Positions 25,615-33,747 of a stretch of 64,000 nucleotides of DNA are shown here, piece after piece. The position numbers and the translations under genes were made by a program. How positions within the stretch are numbered: the first letter of the stretch is position 1; each line of letters opens with the position of its first letter. A model generated the notes under the pieces. The model saw only the letters and a list, made by a program, of their open reading frames with translations. It made no database searches and had not been told where the DNA came from. Source of the DNA: Rhizobium sp. BK376 (GTDB lineage: Bacteria > Pseudomonadota > Alphaproteobacteria > Rhizobiales > Rhizobiaceae); contig NZ_SLZG01000010.1 in the NCBI RefSeq assembly GCF_004341625.1, positions 124,001 through 188,000 on the forward strand, in the 5' to 3' direction.

Positions 25615-25638
25615 AAGATACCTTGCCAATCCATCATT
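25615..25638 (-). promoter_or_regulatory. NsrR-like operator upstream of nsrR
   Basis: Read on the plus strand, AAGATACCTTGCCAATCCATCATT fits the NsrR dyad AAGATGYATTT-N-AAATRCATCTT at roughly two thirds of positions with one extra base. It lies 52 bases before the nsrR ATG, suggesting autoregulation. Weaker than the hmp site. Confidence 0.4.
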
Positions 25639-25652
25639 TTATCGGTGAAATC

Positions 25653-25691
25653 TAAAATAGGCCTCCGGACTTCAGGCCGGAATCCGGAGGC
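25653..25691 (-). terminator. Terminator after hmp
   Basis: Arms GCCTCCGGA (25661-25669) and TCCGGAGGC (25683-25691) form a 9-bp stem; reading on the minus strand it is followed by TATTTTAGA. It lies just after the hmp stop and separates hmp from nsrR, so nsrR needs its own promoter. Confidence 0.7.
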
Positions 25692-25708
25692 ACTCTCAGT
25701 CTTTGCCG

Positions 25709-26911
25709 TCAAAGATTATCGGCAGGGCCGAAGAATTCGTAGTGAATACGGCTCTCCGGCACGCCGGCACCGGCCAGCCCCTTGACGAAGGCGGCGAGGA
25801 ACGGCTTGGGACCGCAGAGATAGAAATCGGCCTCGGCAATCGGCGTATTGTCGGCCAGCCAGTCGACGGTGACAAAGCCGTCATGGTCGTAATGCACGCC
25901 CTTCTCGTCCTCATCGGTCGGCGCCTGGTAGAAGATCGTCGTGTTCAGATGCGGACGGTCAGCCGCCAGCGCGCGGACATGCGAGCCCATGGCGTGGACG
26001 CGGCCATCCTGAGCGCCATGGACATAATGAACGGGCACATTGCCATCCGAGCCGGCAATCGCTTCCAGCATGCTTACCATCGGCGTCAACCCTACGCCGC
26101 CGCTGAGCAACACGATGGGGCGCTGCGGCTTTTCGATGAGGAAGAAATCGCCGGTCGGCGGGGCGACATCGAGCAGCGCGCCCTCTTCAAAATCGTTGTG
26201 CAATGCGTTGGAAACCAGCCCATGTGGTTCGCGCTTGACGGAGATACGATAAGTCTCGCCGTTCGGTGCCGACGAGATGCTGTAGTTGCGCCGCTGGGGC
26301 GAAAGCCCAGGCAAAGCAACGCGAAACGTCAGGTACTGGCCGGGGCGGTGACGTATCACGGCGCCGCCATCGACCGGCCGCAGGATGAAGGACGTGATGA
26401 TGTCGCTCTCCCGCCGCTTGGTCTCGATGCGGAACTGCCGCCATCCCGTCCAGCCGCCTTCGGAGTTCTGCAAGTCCCCATAGATCTGCTTCTCGCGGCC
26501 GATCAGGATGTTTGCCAGAAACCAGAAGGCTTCGCCCCAGGCCGCAAGGACCTCGCTCGTCGCAGCCTCGCCCAGCACTTCCTCGATCGCGCCGAGCAGC
26601 GCTGACGCGACATAGGGATAGTGAGCCGGCAGTATCTGCAGGCCGGCATGCTTCTGCGCGATACGCTCGACGGCTGCCCCCATGACGCCGAGATTGTCGA
26701 TGTTGCGGGCATAGGCAAGGATCGCACCGGCAAGTGCCTTGGTCTGCCGGCCGCCCTCCCCCTGATTGGACTGATTGAAGAGATCGCGCACTTCGGCATC
26801 CCTAAACAGCCGCCGATACATCGCCGCTGTAATGTCCGTTCCATGCGCCGCAAGCGCCGGCACTGTGGCCCGGACGATGGCCCTTATCGGTTCGCTGAGA
26901 GGTTCTGACAT
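25709..26911 (-). CDS. hmp: Flavohaemoglobin (nitric oxide dioxygenase)
   Basis: A 400-aa cytoplasmic enzyme that oxidises NO to nitrate with O2 and NAD(P)H. The globin domain (about 1-140) carries the proximal His in KHAGLQILPAHYP; the FAD domain shows RHRPGQYLTF and RRNYSISSAP; the NAD domain shows LSGGVGLTPMVSML and the C-terminal YEFFGP. Length is normal. AAGGAG lies 6 bases before the ATG. A strong palindrome matching the NsrR operator lies 46 bases upstream (26957-26989). Rhizobia use Hmp against NO in nodules and during denitrification. Confidence 0.95.
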   Translation of the reverse strand: MSEPLSEPIRAIVRATVPALAAHGTDITAAMYRRLFRDAEVRDLFNQSNQGEGGRQTKALAGAILAYARNIDNLGVMGAAVERIAQKHAGLQILPAHYPYVASALLGAIEEVLGEAATSEVLAAWGEAFWFLANILIGREKQIYGDLQNSEGGWTGWRQFRIETKRRESDIITSFILRPVDGGAVIRHRPGQYLTFRVALPGLSPQRRNYSISSAPNGETYRISVKREPHGLVSNALHNDFEEGALLDVAPPTGDFFLIEKPQRPIVLLSGGVGLTPMVSMLEAIAGSDGNVPVHYVHGAQDGRVHAMGSHVRALAADRPHLNTTIFYQAPTDEDEKGVHYDHDGFVTVDWLADNTPIAEADFYLCGPKPFLAAFVKGLAGAGVPESRIHYEFFGPADNL

Positions 26912-26956
26912 CTTGGTCTCCTTGCTTTCAGATCTATCGATGCAGGAGATTTATTC

Positions 26957-26989
26957 GATAAAAGACATACCTACAATGTATCTTTTATC
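26957..26989 (-). promoter_or_regulatory. NsrR-type operator of hmp
   Basis: GATAAAAGA (26957-26965) and TCTTTTATC (26981-26989) are perfect 9-base arms around 15 bases. The inner 23 bases (26962-26984) run AAGACATAC-CTACA-ATGTATCTT, matching the published NsrR pattern at about 16 of 22 defined positions. Position just ahead of hmp fits a repressor site. Confidence 0.72.
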
Positions 26990-27198
26990 GCAAAATGGGC
27001 TCCGCGCCATTCTGTCACAGCGCGTCCCTGCAAGGGTAAGTCGGTCCGGATCTGCACTGCCGCAATTGCCGAGACAGAGGCCACAGAGACGGGCTGGTTA
27101 ATACACTTTCTCCAAAATCTGCGAGAAATCGCCCTCAATATTTCAACGTTTATTTCACAATGTTACGATAAGAAACATTCGACATGTTGGGGGTGAGG

Positions 27199-28779
27199 AT
27201 GTCGGATTTTCTTCGTACGAGGGCGGGAAAGCAGTTCCTGTGTTTGCTGGTGCTGGGTCTTGCGCTCTGGCTGCTCGGTATCGAATTGCAGTTCCAGCAG
27301 AACCTTCTGGGGTTCCTGGAGGCCTATCGAAGCTACGGCGCCGAAGCGGTGGTCCTTGCGCTGAATATCGGCGGCGCCATGAGCTTCCTTTACTCCATCT
27401 TCCGCATCTATGACCTGCGTAAGGAAATGGACCTGCGCGCGAAGGCCCAGGCACGCGCTGATTGGACGGCCACCCACGACCATCTGACGAAGCTTCCAAA
27501 CCGATATGCATTCGAGCGCCGGCTCTTCGGCCGCCGCCAGATGAGATCCTCAGATGATGACGGCGAGCCGGAGGACCAGACGGTCACCGTATTTTCCGTC
27601 GATCTCGACGGATTCAAGAAGGTGAACGACCTCGTCGGACACAAGGGCGGCGATGCCCTGCTGATCGAGGTCGCACGGCGCCTGAGCGCGCTCGGCGATG
27701 TCGGTTGCGTCTATCGTTTCGGCGGCGACGAATTCATCGTCGTCGCAACCGGATTGACGCGCGAGCGCGAAGAGAAATTCGCACGGATGATCATCCATGC
27801 GTTGACGCGCCCCATCCATATCGGGTCCCTCCCTGCGGAGGTTGGTGCCAGCATTGGCTACGCGACAACGACGATGGCGGACGCAAATCTCGAGGAAGCG
27901 GCCCACTGCGCCGATCTTGCGATGTATGAGGCGAAGAGCCAGGGACCGAACCGCTATTTCGCCTATGAAGAGGCGATGCAAAATAAGGTGACCGAGCGGG
28001 CAGCACTGGAATCGAAACTGCGCGCGGCGATCCAGGAAAACGAAATCCGGCCCTTCTATCAGCCTCTCATTAATCTTAGGAGTGGCGATATCTGCGGTTT
28101 CGAGGCCTTGGCACGCTGGACCGACAATGACGGTATAAGCATTCCTCCGCCCGCCTTCATCGGCATTGCCGAAGAGACGGGCATGATCACGGAACTCTTC
28201 GAGAATCTCCTCAAGCAGGCCTGTCTCGATGCCCGGCATTGGCCGGATCACATTACGCTTTCCTTCAACGTCTCGCCCGTGCAGATGGAAGACAAGCTGC
28301 TCGCGACGCGCATTCTGCGTATTCTCGCCAAGGGACAATTGCCGCCGCATCGGCTCGAGATTGAAATTACCGAGAATGCGCTCATCCAGGAGCCGGAGAT
28401 CGCCGCACTCATTCTCGACGAACTCCACGGCGCCGGCGTCCAGATTGCGCTCGATGACTTCGGCACCGGATACTCCAGCCTGGCGCAGCTGGCACGCTAT
28501 CGTTTCGACAAGATCAAGATCGACAAGAGTTTCGTTGCCACCTACGGCAGCGAGGAGCGGCAGGAAAAGATCGTCCGCGCCATGCTGGGCCTCGGCCGCA
28601 GCCTCGGCATCAAGACAACGGCGGAAGGGATCGAGGAACACAGCCAACTCGTCTATCTCGTCAACCATGGCTGCGATATCGGACAGGGCTATCTCTTCGG
28701 AAAAGCGGTTCCCGCAGACCAGGCCATCGCATTCATCGCGTCGCGAGAAAGCGACCTGCCTTCCCTAAACCAGGCCTGA
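27199..28779 (+). CDS. Membrane GGDEF-EAL cyclic-di-GMP enzyme
   Basis: A protein of about 526 aa with two N-terminal membrane helices (CLLVLGLALWLLGI and AVVLALNIGGAMSFLYSIF) and a very short periplasmic loop, then a diguanylate-cyclase domain with an intact FGGDEFIVV active site and a phosphodiesterase domain with GFEALARW, DDFGTGYSSL and IKIDKSFV. Both halves look catalytically complete, so it could make or break c-di-GMP. No separate sensory domain is seen. ATG 27199 has GGGGGTGAGG before it and is preferred to ATG 27184, which has no ribosome site. It stands alone between hmp and the molybdoenzyme genes. Confidence 0.9.
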   Translation: MSDFLRTRAGKQFLCLLVLGLALWLLGIELQFQQNLLGFLEAYRSYGAEAVVLALNIGGAMSFLYSIFRIYDLRKEMDLRAKAQARADWTATHDHLTKLPNRYAFERRLFGRRQMRSSDDDGEPEDQTVTVFSVDLDGFKKVNDLVGHKGGDALLIEVARRLSALGDVGCVYRFGGDEFIVVATGLTREREEKFARMIIHALTRPIHIGSLPAEVGASIGYATTTMADANLEEAAHCADLAMYEAKSQGPNRYFAYEEAMQNKVTERAALESKLRAAIQENEIRPFYQPLINLRSGDICGFEALARWTDNDGISIPPPAFIGIAEETGMITELFENLLKQACLDARHWPDHITLSFNVSPVQMEDKLLATRILRILAKGQLPPHRLEIEITENALIQEPEIAALILDELHGAGVQIALDDFGTGYSSLAQLARYRFDKIKIDKSFVATYGSEERQEKIVRAMLGLGRSLGIKTTAEGIEEHSQLVYLVNHGCDIGQGYLFGKAVPADQAIAFIASRESDLPSLNQA

Positions 28780-28787
28780 AAGCCGCC

Positions 28788-29564
28788 TCAAATGCCGGCG
28801 TACCATTCATAACCACGGTCTTCCCAGAAGCCGCCATTCCCGCCCCAGATATCGCTGAACTTGTCCCTGACCTCGATGCGCATCAGGTATTTGGCGTGCT
28901 TGTAGCCCAGGTGACGCTCGACACGCAGGCGCAAGGGAGCGCCATGGGCGACTTCCAGATCCTTATCGTTCATCGAATAGGCAAGAATGGTTTGCGGATG
29001 GAACGCGTCGATAAGATCGATGCTTTCATAGTAGCGGCCGCTACCATCCAGGGTCTGTTCGAGCTCATCGGCACAGTAGAAGACGACATAACGCGCGCCC
29101 GGCTTTACCCCGACGCTGCGCAGCAGGAGACCAAGTGGCACACCGGTCCATTTGCCGATCGCGCTCCAGCCTTCGACGCAGTCGTGGCGCGTGATCTGCG
29201 TTCGGGACGGCAGCTTTTTCAGATCCGCGAGCGAGAGGTCCATCGGCTGGTTGACCAGGCCATCGACTTTCAGCTTCCAGGTGGAAAAGCCGTTCTCCAC
29301 CATCGCAGCATATTCCTCGCTACCCGGCTGGCTGGTGCCGTTCGGGCGGAAGGTCGGAGAGATATCCTTCTCGGTGAATTCGCGCGCGAGCTTCTGTTGC
29401 GGCACGAGCAGGCGCTGGCTGCGCATGGTCAGCTGCTCGGCCATCGCCAGGACCTTCTGCACGTTCTCGTTCTGCACGACATCATCGCACCCGGTCAGTC
29501 CCACTGCGCCGAGCGCGGCCCCGGAACCGATCAGAAAACGTCGGCGGTTTATGATCGAGGTCAT
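28788..29564 (-). CDS. Tat-exported molybdopterin oxidoreductase of the sulfite oxidase family
   Basis: A 258-aa periplasmic molybdoenzyme. The N-terminus has a twin-arginine motif (NRRRFLIG) whose hydrophobic part ends in the lipobox LTGC, so it may be a Tat-exported lipoprotein. The molybdenum-ligand Cys is C129 in TRHDCVEGWSAIGKWTGV, and GAPLRLRVERHLGYKHAKYL is the conserved Mo-cofactor contact. No haem or dimerisation domain follows, as in YedY/MsrP-type enzymes. Its ATG overlaps the stop of the cytochrome b gene (ATGA), so the cytochrome likely exchanges electrons with it. Substrate unknown; oxidised methionine or sulfoxides are possible. Confidence 0.87.
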   Translation of the reverse strand: MTSIINRRRFLIGSGAALGAVGLTGCDDVVQNENVQKVLAMAEQLTMRSQRLLVPQQKLAREFTEKDISPTFRPNGTSQPGSEEYAAMVENGFSTWKLKVDGLVNQPMDLSLADLKKLPSRTQITRHDCVEGWSAIGKWTGVPLGLLLRSVGVKPGARYVVFYCADELEQTLDGSGRYYESIDLIDAFHPQTILAYSMNDKDLEVAHGAPLRLRVERHLGYKHAKYLMRIEVRDKFSDIWGGNGGFWEDRGYEWYAGI

Positions 29565-30415
29565 ATGTTCGATCCTTCGGTGCGGATAGCATAGCGCCCG
29601 GTCACCATGGAACGGAGGTTGTTCCAGAGGCCAGAGAGAATGACCATCACGAGATGGACGATGACGAAGAGCACGATCGTCCAGGCGCTGATGAAATGGA
29701 TGCTGCGCGCGGTCTGCCGACCGCCGAAGACGTCCAGCAGGAAGGGATAGCCGGCGTCGATGCCTGGCGACATGGTCAGGCCGGTCGCCAGCATCAGCGG
29801 CAGCAGAATGAAGATGACCACGAGATAGGTGACCTTCTGCAGCACGTTATAGTGCCGCGCCTTGTCGCCCTTCGGAAAACGCAGCCGCGCATGGTCGATG
29901 ATTTCGTGCCAGATATTGCGGGGCTTCAGCTCGCCGCCCGAGGGCGCGAGATCGCGGCGGAAATGGCCCGCGGCAAAGCCATAGACGAGATAGACGAAGC
30001 CATTGATGACGAAGAGCCAGGCAAAGAAGAAATGCCATCGCCTGCCCGTCGCCAGATCCTGATAGCTCGGGATTGTCGCCCAGGCCGGAAAACCGCGCTC
30101 GGTCATTTCGCCGTCAACCCTGGAAGCGCCAAGAATGCCGGTCGTCGGGATCGTGATGTCGCCAATGCGGGTCGTGCCGCGCAGCGTCTCACCGTCCTCG
30201 ACTGCCTTCATCTGCAGCCAGGACGGATCGGCATCCGCACCATACTGACCCCAGTAGAGTGCCGGATGCGCGTTGAAGATCTGCATCCCGCTCATCAAAA
30301 GCAGGCTGAGGCACAGGACGTTGATCCAATGGGAGATGCGCGTGACCAGGGAGTGGCGACGAATGTAGACGGTTTTAGCTGATGGCAACGACAGACCACC
30401 TTCGCTCTCGGCCAT
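29561..30415 (-). CDS. Cytochrome b561/b6-type membrane haem protein
   Basis: A 284-aa membrane cytochrome with four main helices: the first holds RISHWINVLCLSLLLMSG with a haem His, then HFFFAWLFVINGFVYLVYGF, VTYLVVIFILLPLMLATGL, and SIHFISAWTIVLFVIVHLVMVIL. Paired His residues in these helices fit two b-type haems. A large periplasmic loop lies between helices one and two. GAGGAG precedes the ATG. Translationally coupled to the molybdoenzyme, it is likely its quinone-side electron partner. Confidence 0.86.
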   Translation of the reverse strand: MAESEGGLSLPSAKTVYIRRHSLVTRISHWINVLCLSLLLMSGMQIFNAHPALYWGQYGADADPSWLQMKAVEDGETLRGTTRIGDITIPTTGILGASRVDGEMTERGFPAWATIPSYQDLATGRRWHFFFAWLFVINGFVYLVYGFAAGHFRRDLAPSGGELKPRNIWHEIIDHARLRFPKGDKARHYNVLQKVTYLVVIFILLPLMLATGLTMSPGIDAGYPFLLDVFGGRQTARSIHFISAWTIVLFVIVHLVMVILSGLWNNLRSMVTGRYAIRTEGSNI

Positions 30416-30573
30416 GACGGTACTCCTCGTAAGAGTGGAAGGACCGATCGTCGCCTATGGCGTCATCCCTCCCACGAATAGGAATACGATGCTTAGCGGC
30501 AATTTGTTACAGTCCGGGAGAGATTTTTTGCCATGGGCCGCTGCCGCGTCCGCGACGCGGCTCATGGAATGGA

Positions 30574-31197
30574 TCACATCGGCGGAACAACACCGTTGAG
30601 ACCCACAGCGACCCGATCGGTGGAAACCATGCCATCGCCGGAGCTGTCGCCGGTGATGAAGACGCCTGCACCGGCCTTCAGGTCATCCTTGCTCGCGGAC
30701 GCGAAGGTCACGACCGGAGTGCCATCAGGAATATTGATCTTCTTTTCCTTGCCCTGGAAGGTAAGTGTCAGCGTCGGGCCACTCACCGATTTGACGGCAT
30801 TGGCGACGGTCGCATTGGTCATCGAGCTGTTCGGCTTGGAGTCCCAGGGACGATCACCCTCGCCGGTGCCCTTCATCGCAGCCGGGAACACCACGACCTC
30901 GATTGCGCCGTTGACGCCGCTGGAGGTCGGCACAGATGCGATGCCGACAAAATCGCCCGGCTTGATATCGGCAGCGGATGCGTTGACGACGCCGGCCACG
31001 GCCCAGCCTGACTTCAGCATCACCATGATTTCCTTGCCGTCATGGTCCTTGACCTTCAGCGTATCGCCGTCGAGGCTTTCGATGGTGCCACGCACGCGCA
31101 CCCGATCTGCGGCGTTTGCTGCCTGAACAGCGGCGAACGTGACGACGATACCCGCCGCCAGCGCAAAGGCGCCCTTTGCCAGATGCTTACGATCCAT
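30574..31197 (-). CDS. Periplasmic DUF5666-like beta protein
   Basis: A 207-aa exported protein with a clear signal peptide (KGAFALAAGIVVTFAAVQAANA). The mature part has two copies of an OB-like beta unit: RVRGTIESLDGDTLKVKDHDGKE and VKSVSGPTLTLTFQGKEKK, the pattern of DUF5666 proteins. Function is not known. It is the first gene of a unit with the cytochrome b and molybdoenzyme genes, 158 bases upstream of them, and a TetR gene lies just before it. AAAGGAG precedes the ATG. Confidence 0.72.
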   Translation of the reverse strand: MDRKHLAKGAFALAAGIVVTFAAVQAANAADRVRVRGTIESLDGDTLKVKDHDGKEIMVMLKSGWAVAGVVNASAADIKPGDFVGIASVPTSSGVNGAIEVVVFPAAMKGTGEGDRPWDSKPNSSMTNATVANAVKSVSGPTLTLTFQGKEKKINIPDGTPVVTFASASKDDLKAGAGVFITGDSSGDGMVSTDRVAVGLNGVVPPM

Positions 31198-31218
31198 CTT
31201 ATATCTCCTTTGACTGAC

Positions 31219-31232
31219 CTACTAATCGGTAG
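31219..31232. promoter_or_regulatory. Candidate TetR operator
   Basis: CTAC-TAATCG-GTAG is a 14-base imperfect palindrome 22 bases before the DUF5666 gene and between it and the TetR gene. CTAC/GTAG-armed dyads are common TetR-family sites. The assignment to the adjacent TetR is inferred. Confidence 0.45.
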
Positions 31233-31410
31233 ACGTTCCGATAACACAACTGGATGCCAGATCGATCGATTTGGGCGACGAACAATCTGAAAGCGTTCGC
31301 CCAATCCGTCTCTCTGCGATATGGGCGATCCTATCCAGCCACCGACAGAGCGGCCAATCAAACAATGGTGAGGCTGACTTGATCGCAAACAGGCGCTTGC
31401 GCACCCGTGA

Positions 31411-31995
31411 TCAATGACGGACTGAAAGCCGATCAAACAGCGGCCCGACGATCACAGCAAATGCCGCCTCGTCGCCTTCGACGCGCGCCGAGAGCATTGC
31501 ACCATGAACCGTTGCCATAAACGTGGCCGCCTCGTCGGCAGCCGTGCGGGATAACGAAAAACGCCCCTGCCGCACACCTTCCTCCATCACCGAAGCCAGC
31601 CAGGCGGAAAGATCGCGGAAATGGCCACGCACCTCGACCGCCACATCAAGCGGCAGCACCGGAAGCTCCGCCGCGAGCATGGCGCAGATGCAGAAGGGCG
31701 CCGAGCTATCGCGAATACAGGCCTCCCAATAGCCGGTATAGGCGCGCAATCGCGCGACCGGATCCGGAACGCTCGCCTCCAGCGACGCCATCGCCGCGCG
31801 AACGCCTTCGCGGTAGCGCGCCACAACGGTCCGCACAAGGTCGGCCTTGGTCGCAAAATGATGATGGATGCTCGCCTTTCTGATACCCACGGATTCAGAA
31901 ATATCAGCGTAACTGAATCCGTTATATCCGCCGAGAATGATCAGGTTGCCGGCGGACTGAAGAATCTCATCCGCTTTGGAAGAAGGGTTTCGCAT
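31411..31995 (-). CDS. TetR-family regulator
   Basis: A 194-aa regulator with the helix-turn-helix at about residues 8-52 (GNLIILGGYNGFSYADISES, IRKASIHHHFATKADLVRT) and a C-terminal ligand domain with two cysteines (APFCICAMLAAELP), the TetR_C subgroup seen in AcuR/YxaF-like regulators. ATG 31995 is preferred over an in-frame TTG at 32001. It lies upstream of and on the same strand as the DUF5666/cytochrome/molybdoenzyme unit and most likely controls it through the dyad at 31219-31232. Confidence 0.85.
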   Translation of the reverse strand: MRNPSSKADEILQSAGNLIILGGYNGFSYADISESVGIRKASIHHHFATKADLVRTVVARYREGVRAAMASLEASVPDPVARLRAYTGYWEACIRDSSAPFCICAMLAAELPVLPLDVAVEVRGHFRDLSAWLASVMEEGVRQGRFSLSRTAADEAATFMATVHGAMLSARVEGDEAAFAVIVGPLFDRLSVRH

Positions 31996-32099
31996 GGGCA
32001 AAACCTGCCCAGCGCAGAGAAGCTTGTCAAGCAGATCGAGAGGGGAAGCCCGCGGATGGACCCGGGCTCCCGGGAGCTACTATCTCAGCTCGGGTTCGC

Positions 32100-33161
32100 T
32101 CAGGCTTGCACCTCGAAGACCATATTGAACGGCGTTTCCGTCGCCCTCCGGAAATGATGGAATCCAGCATCCATCGCGACTTTGCGGAGCTTCATTTCTC
32201 CCGCCTGCGCACCCAGTCCCAGCCCCACATCCTGGGATAGCGAGGCAGGCGTGCAGATCATGGTTGAGGCGGAATAGTAGACCCTGCCCACCGGATTGAG
32301 ATTTTCCTTCAGCGTGTCATGGGCAAATGGTTCGACGATCATCCAGATGCCATCCGGCGCCAACGTCTCCCTGACGTGCCGACCGGCGCCAACAGGGTCG
32401 CCCATGTCGTGGAGGCAATCGAACATGGCAACGAGATCATAGCCTTGTCCAGCAAACTGATTTGCCGGCGCCTGTTCGAACGTCACGCGATCGGACACGC
32501 CGGCTTCCTTCGCCGCCTCGCGCGCCCGCTCGACGGACGGACCATGATAGTCGAAGCCATGGAATTTGGATTCGGGATAGGCCCGGGCCATGAGGATCGT
32601 GGAAGCCCCGTGGCCACAACCGATATCGGCCACCCTTGCCCCTCTTTCCAGCTTTTCCTTCATGCCCTTGAGCGCGGGGATCCATTCATCAATGAGGTGT
32701 TTGTTGTAACCTGGCCGGAAGAATCGCTCGGTCCCGCGGAAGAGGCACAGGCTGTGCTCATGCCAGCCGAGGCCCTTGCCCGTGCGAAACGCCTCGGCCA
32801 CCTTCGGCTCATCCATCCACATGGACTGTATCATATCGTAGGCGCCCATGAAAAAGGCGGGACTGTCTTCCTGCGCAAAGACCATCGCCTGCTCCGGTGT
32901 CAGGCTGAAGCGGTCGGTCCGCTCGTCGTAGATGATATAGTCGGATGCCGCCTGTGCGGACAACCACTCCCGCACGTAGCGTTCCTTGACGCCCACCCTG
33001 CCTGCAAGCTCCGCTGCCGTCAGCGGTTCACCATCGGCCATGGCTTTGAAGAGACCGAGATGATCTCCAAGAATGACGAGGGCGCCGGAAGTGGCCGCCC
33101 CGATATCTCCGAGCAATCGATTAACGAAGGCGTCGAGTTTCTGCATGTCAGGTTCACGCAT
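32100..33161 (-). CDS. SAM-dependent methyltransferase with N-terminal winged helix
   Basis: A 353-aa protein. Residues about 20-90 form a winged-helix dimerisation domain (LTAAELAGRVGVKERYVREWL), as in small-molecule O- and C-methyltransferases. Residues about 170-300 are a Rossmann methyltransferase with motif I VADIGCGHGASTILMA and later YDLVAMFDCLHDMGDP. It resembles Rv2258c-like enzymes of unknown substrate. GGGAGG lies 5 bases before the ATG at 33161, which is preferred to an open frame up to 33203. It stands by itself after the TetR gene. Confidence 0.82.
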   Translation of the reverse strand: MREPDMQKLDAFVNRLLGDIGAATSGALVILGDHLGLFKAMADGEPLTAAELAGRVGVKERYVREWLSAQAASDYIIYDERTDRFSLTPEQAMVFAQEDSPAFFMGAYDMIQSMWMDEPKVAEAFRTGKGLGWHEHSLCLFRGTERFFRPGYNKHLIDEWIPALKGMKEKLERGARVADIGCGHGASTILMARAYPESKFHGFDYHGPSVERAREAAKEAGVSDRVTFEQAPANQFAGQGYDLVAMFDCLHDMGDPVGAGRHVRETLAPDGIWMIVEPFAHDTLKENLNPVGRVYYSASTMICTPASLSQDVGLGLGAQAGEMKLRKVAMDAGFHHFRRATETPFNMVFEVQA

Positions 33162-33351
33162 AGTATCCTCCCGTGGATAAAGCAGCGTCGAGGCCAGCAA
33201 CACGGTAAGAACAACTCAACTCGGCTGTCTTGAATGAACCGATCAAACTATCATCCCAAAGGGGGTTCCCCATGGGCAACTGCCTCAAAAACCTCGTGCT
33301 CTTGTGTTATTTGTCCCATAACGGTCACACTAATGAACGGAGCAGCGAGCG

Positions 33352-33498
33352 ATGGCGATCCGCCCCCTACTGATCGGCCTTTCCCTCATCTTTGCCTTGG
33401 TTTTGGTCATTCTCAGCATATTGCTGGTCAACCCCTCGCAGCCCATGCGCGAGTCCGAGGGTCTGATGCCGAATCAGCAGAGCCCATCGCAACAGTAG
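33352..33498 (+). CDS. Microprotein with one membrane helix (copy 1)
   Basis: A 48-aa protein: MAIRPLLIGLSLIF starts a single hydrophobic helix of about 20 residues that ends ILLVNPSQP, then a polar tail rich in Gln, Ser and Pro. GGAGC lies about 11 bases upstream. A second microprotein of the same design follows 70 bases downstream, sharing the SILxLVxNPS-like end of the helix, which supports both as real genes despite their size. Predicted inner-membrane peptide of unknown function. Confidence 0.6.
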   Translation: MAIRPLLIGLSLIFALVLVILSILLVNPSQPMRESEGLMPNQQSPSQQ

Positions 33499-33513
33499 AT
33501 CACCAACGCTACG

Positions 33514-33539
33514 GGAACCCAGGCCCATCGCCAAGCGTT
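33514..33539 (+). promoter_or_regulatory. Candidate EcfG/RpoE2-type promoter before microprotein 2
   Basis: GGAAC (33514-33518), 17 bases, CGTT (33536-33539). Exact match to the general-stress consensus with the N17 spacer, 29 bases before the ATG of the second microprotein, so the leader would be about 22 bases. Confidence 0.62.
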
Positions 33540-33567
33540 TTGTCGCGAAGGTTGATGAGGATACCGT

Positions 33568-33705
33568 ATGCGAGTGATGATTGCCGTCGTAGTTCTAATG
33601 ATCGCTTCGATCCTGAGTCTCGTAGTCCTAAACCCCTCGGGCGAAGGGCAGGCAGCCAATGGCGGCCAGCTGGAAGCCAGCATAACAGCGCCGCAGGCCA
33701 AATAG
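33568..33705 (+). CDS. Microprotein with one membrane helix (copy 2)
   Basis: A 45-aa protein: MRVMIAVVVLMIASILSLVV is one hydrophobic helix ending LNPSGEG, followed by a short tail of Gly, Gln, Ala and Ser. GATGAGG lies about 5 bases before the ATG. It resembles the microprotein just upstream in length, helix position and the NPS turn after the helix, so they look like a tandem duplication. It has its own EcfG-type promoter and may act in the general stress response. Function unknown. Confidence 0.6.
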   Translation: MRVMIAVVVLMIASILSLVVLNPSGEGQAANGGQLEASITAPQAK

Positions 33706-33747
33706 CGGCCCGCGGCAAATGTTTCCCAATCTCTTCGGACAACCCCG

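Noticed and set aside
23989..25629. 546-codon minus-strand ORF opposite the antiporter
   Set aside because: Only its first 43 residues after 25563 are protein-like (the nsrR N-terminus). The remainder is the antisense shadow of the antiporter entered through the nsrR frameshift.
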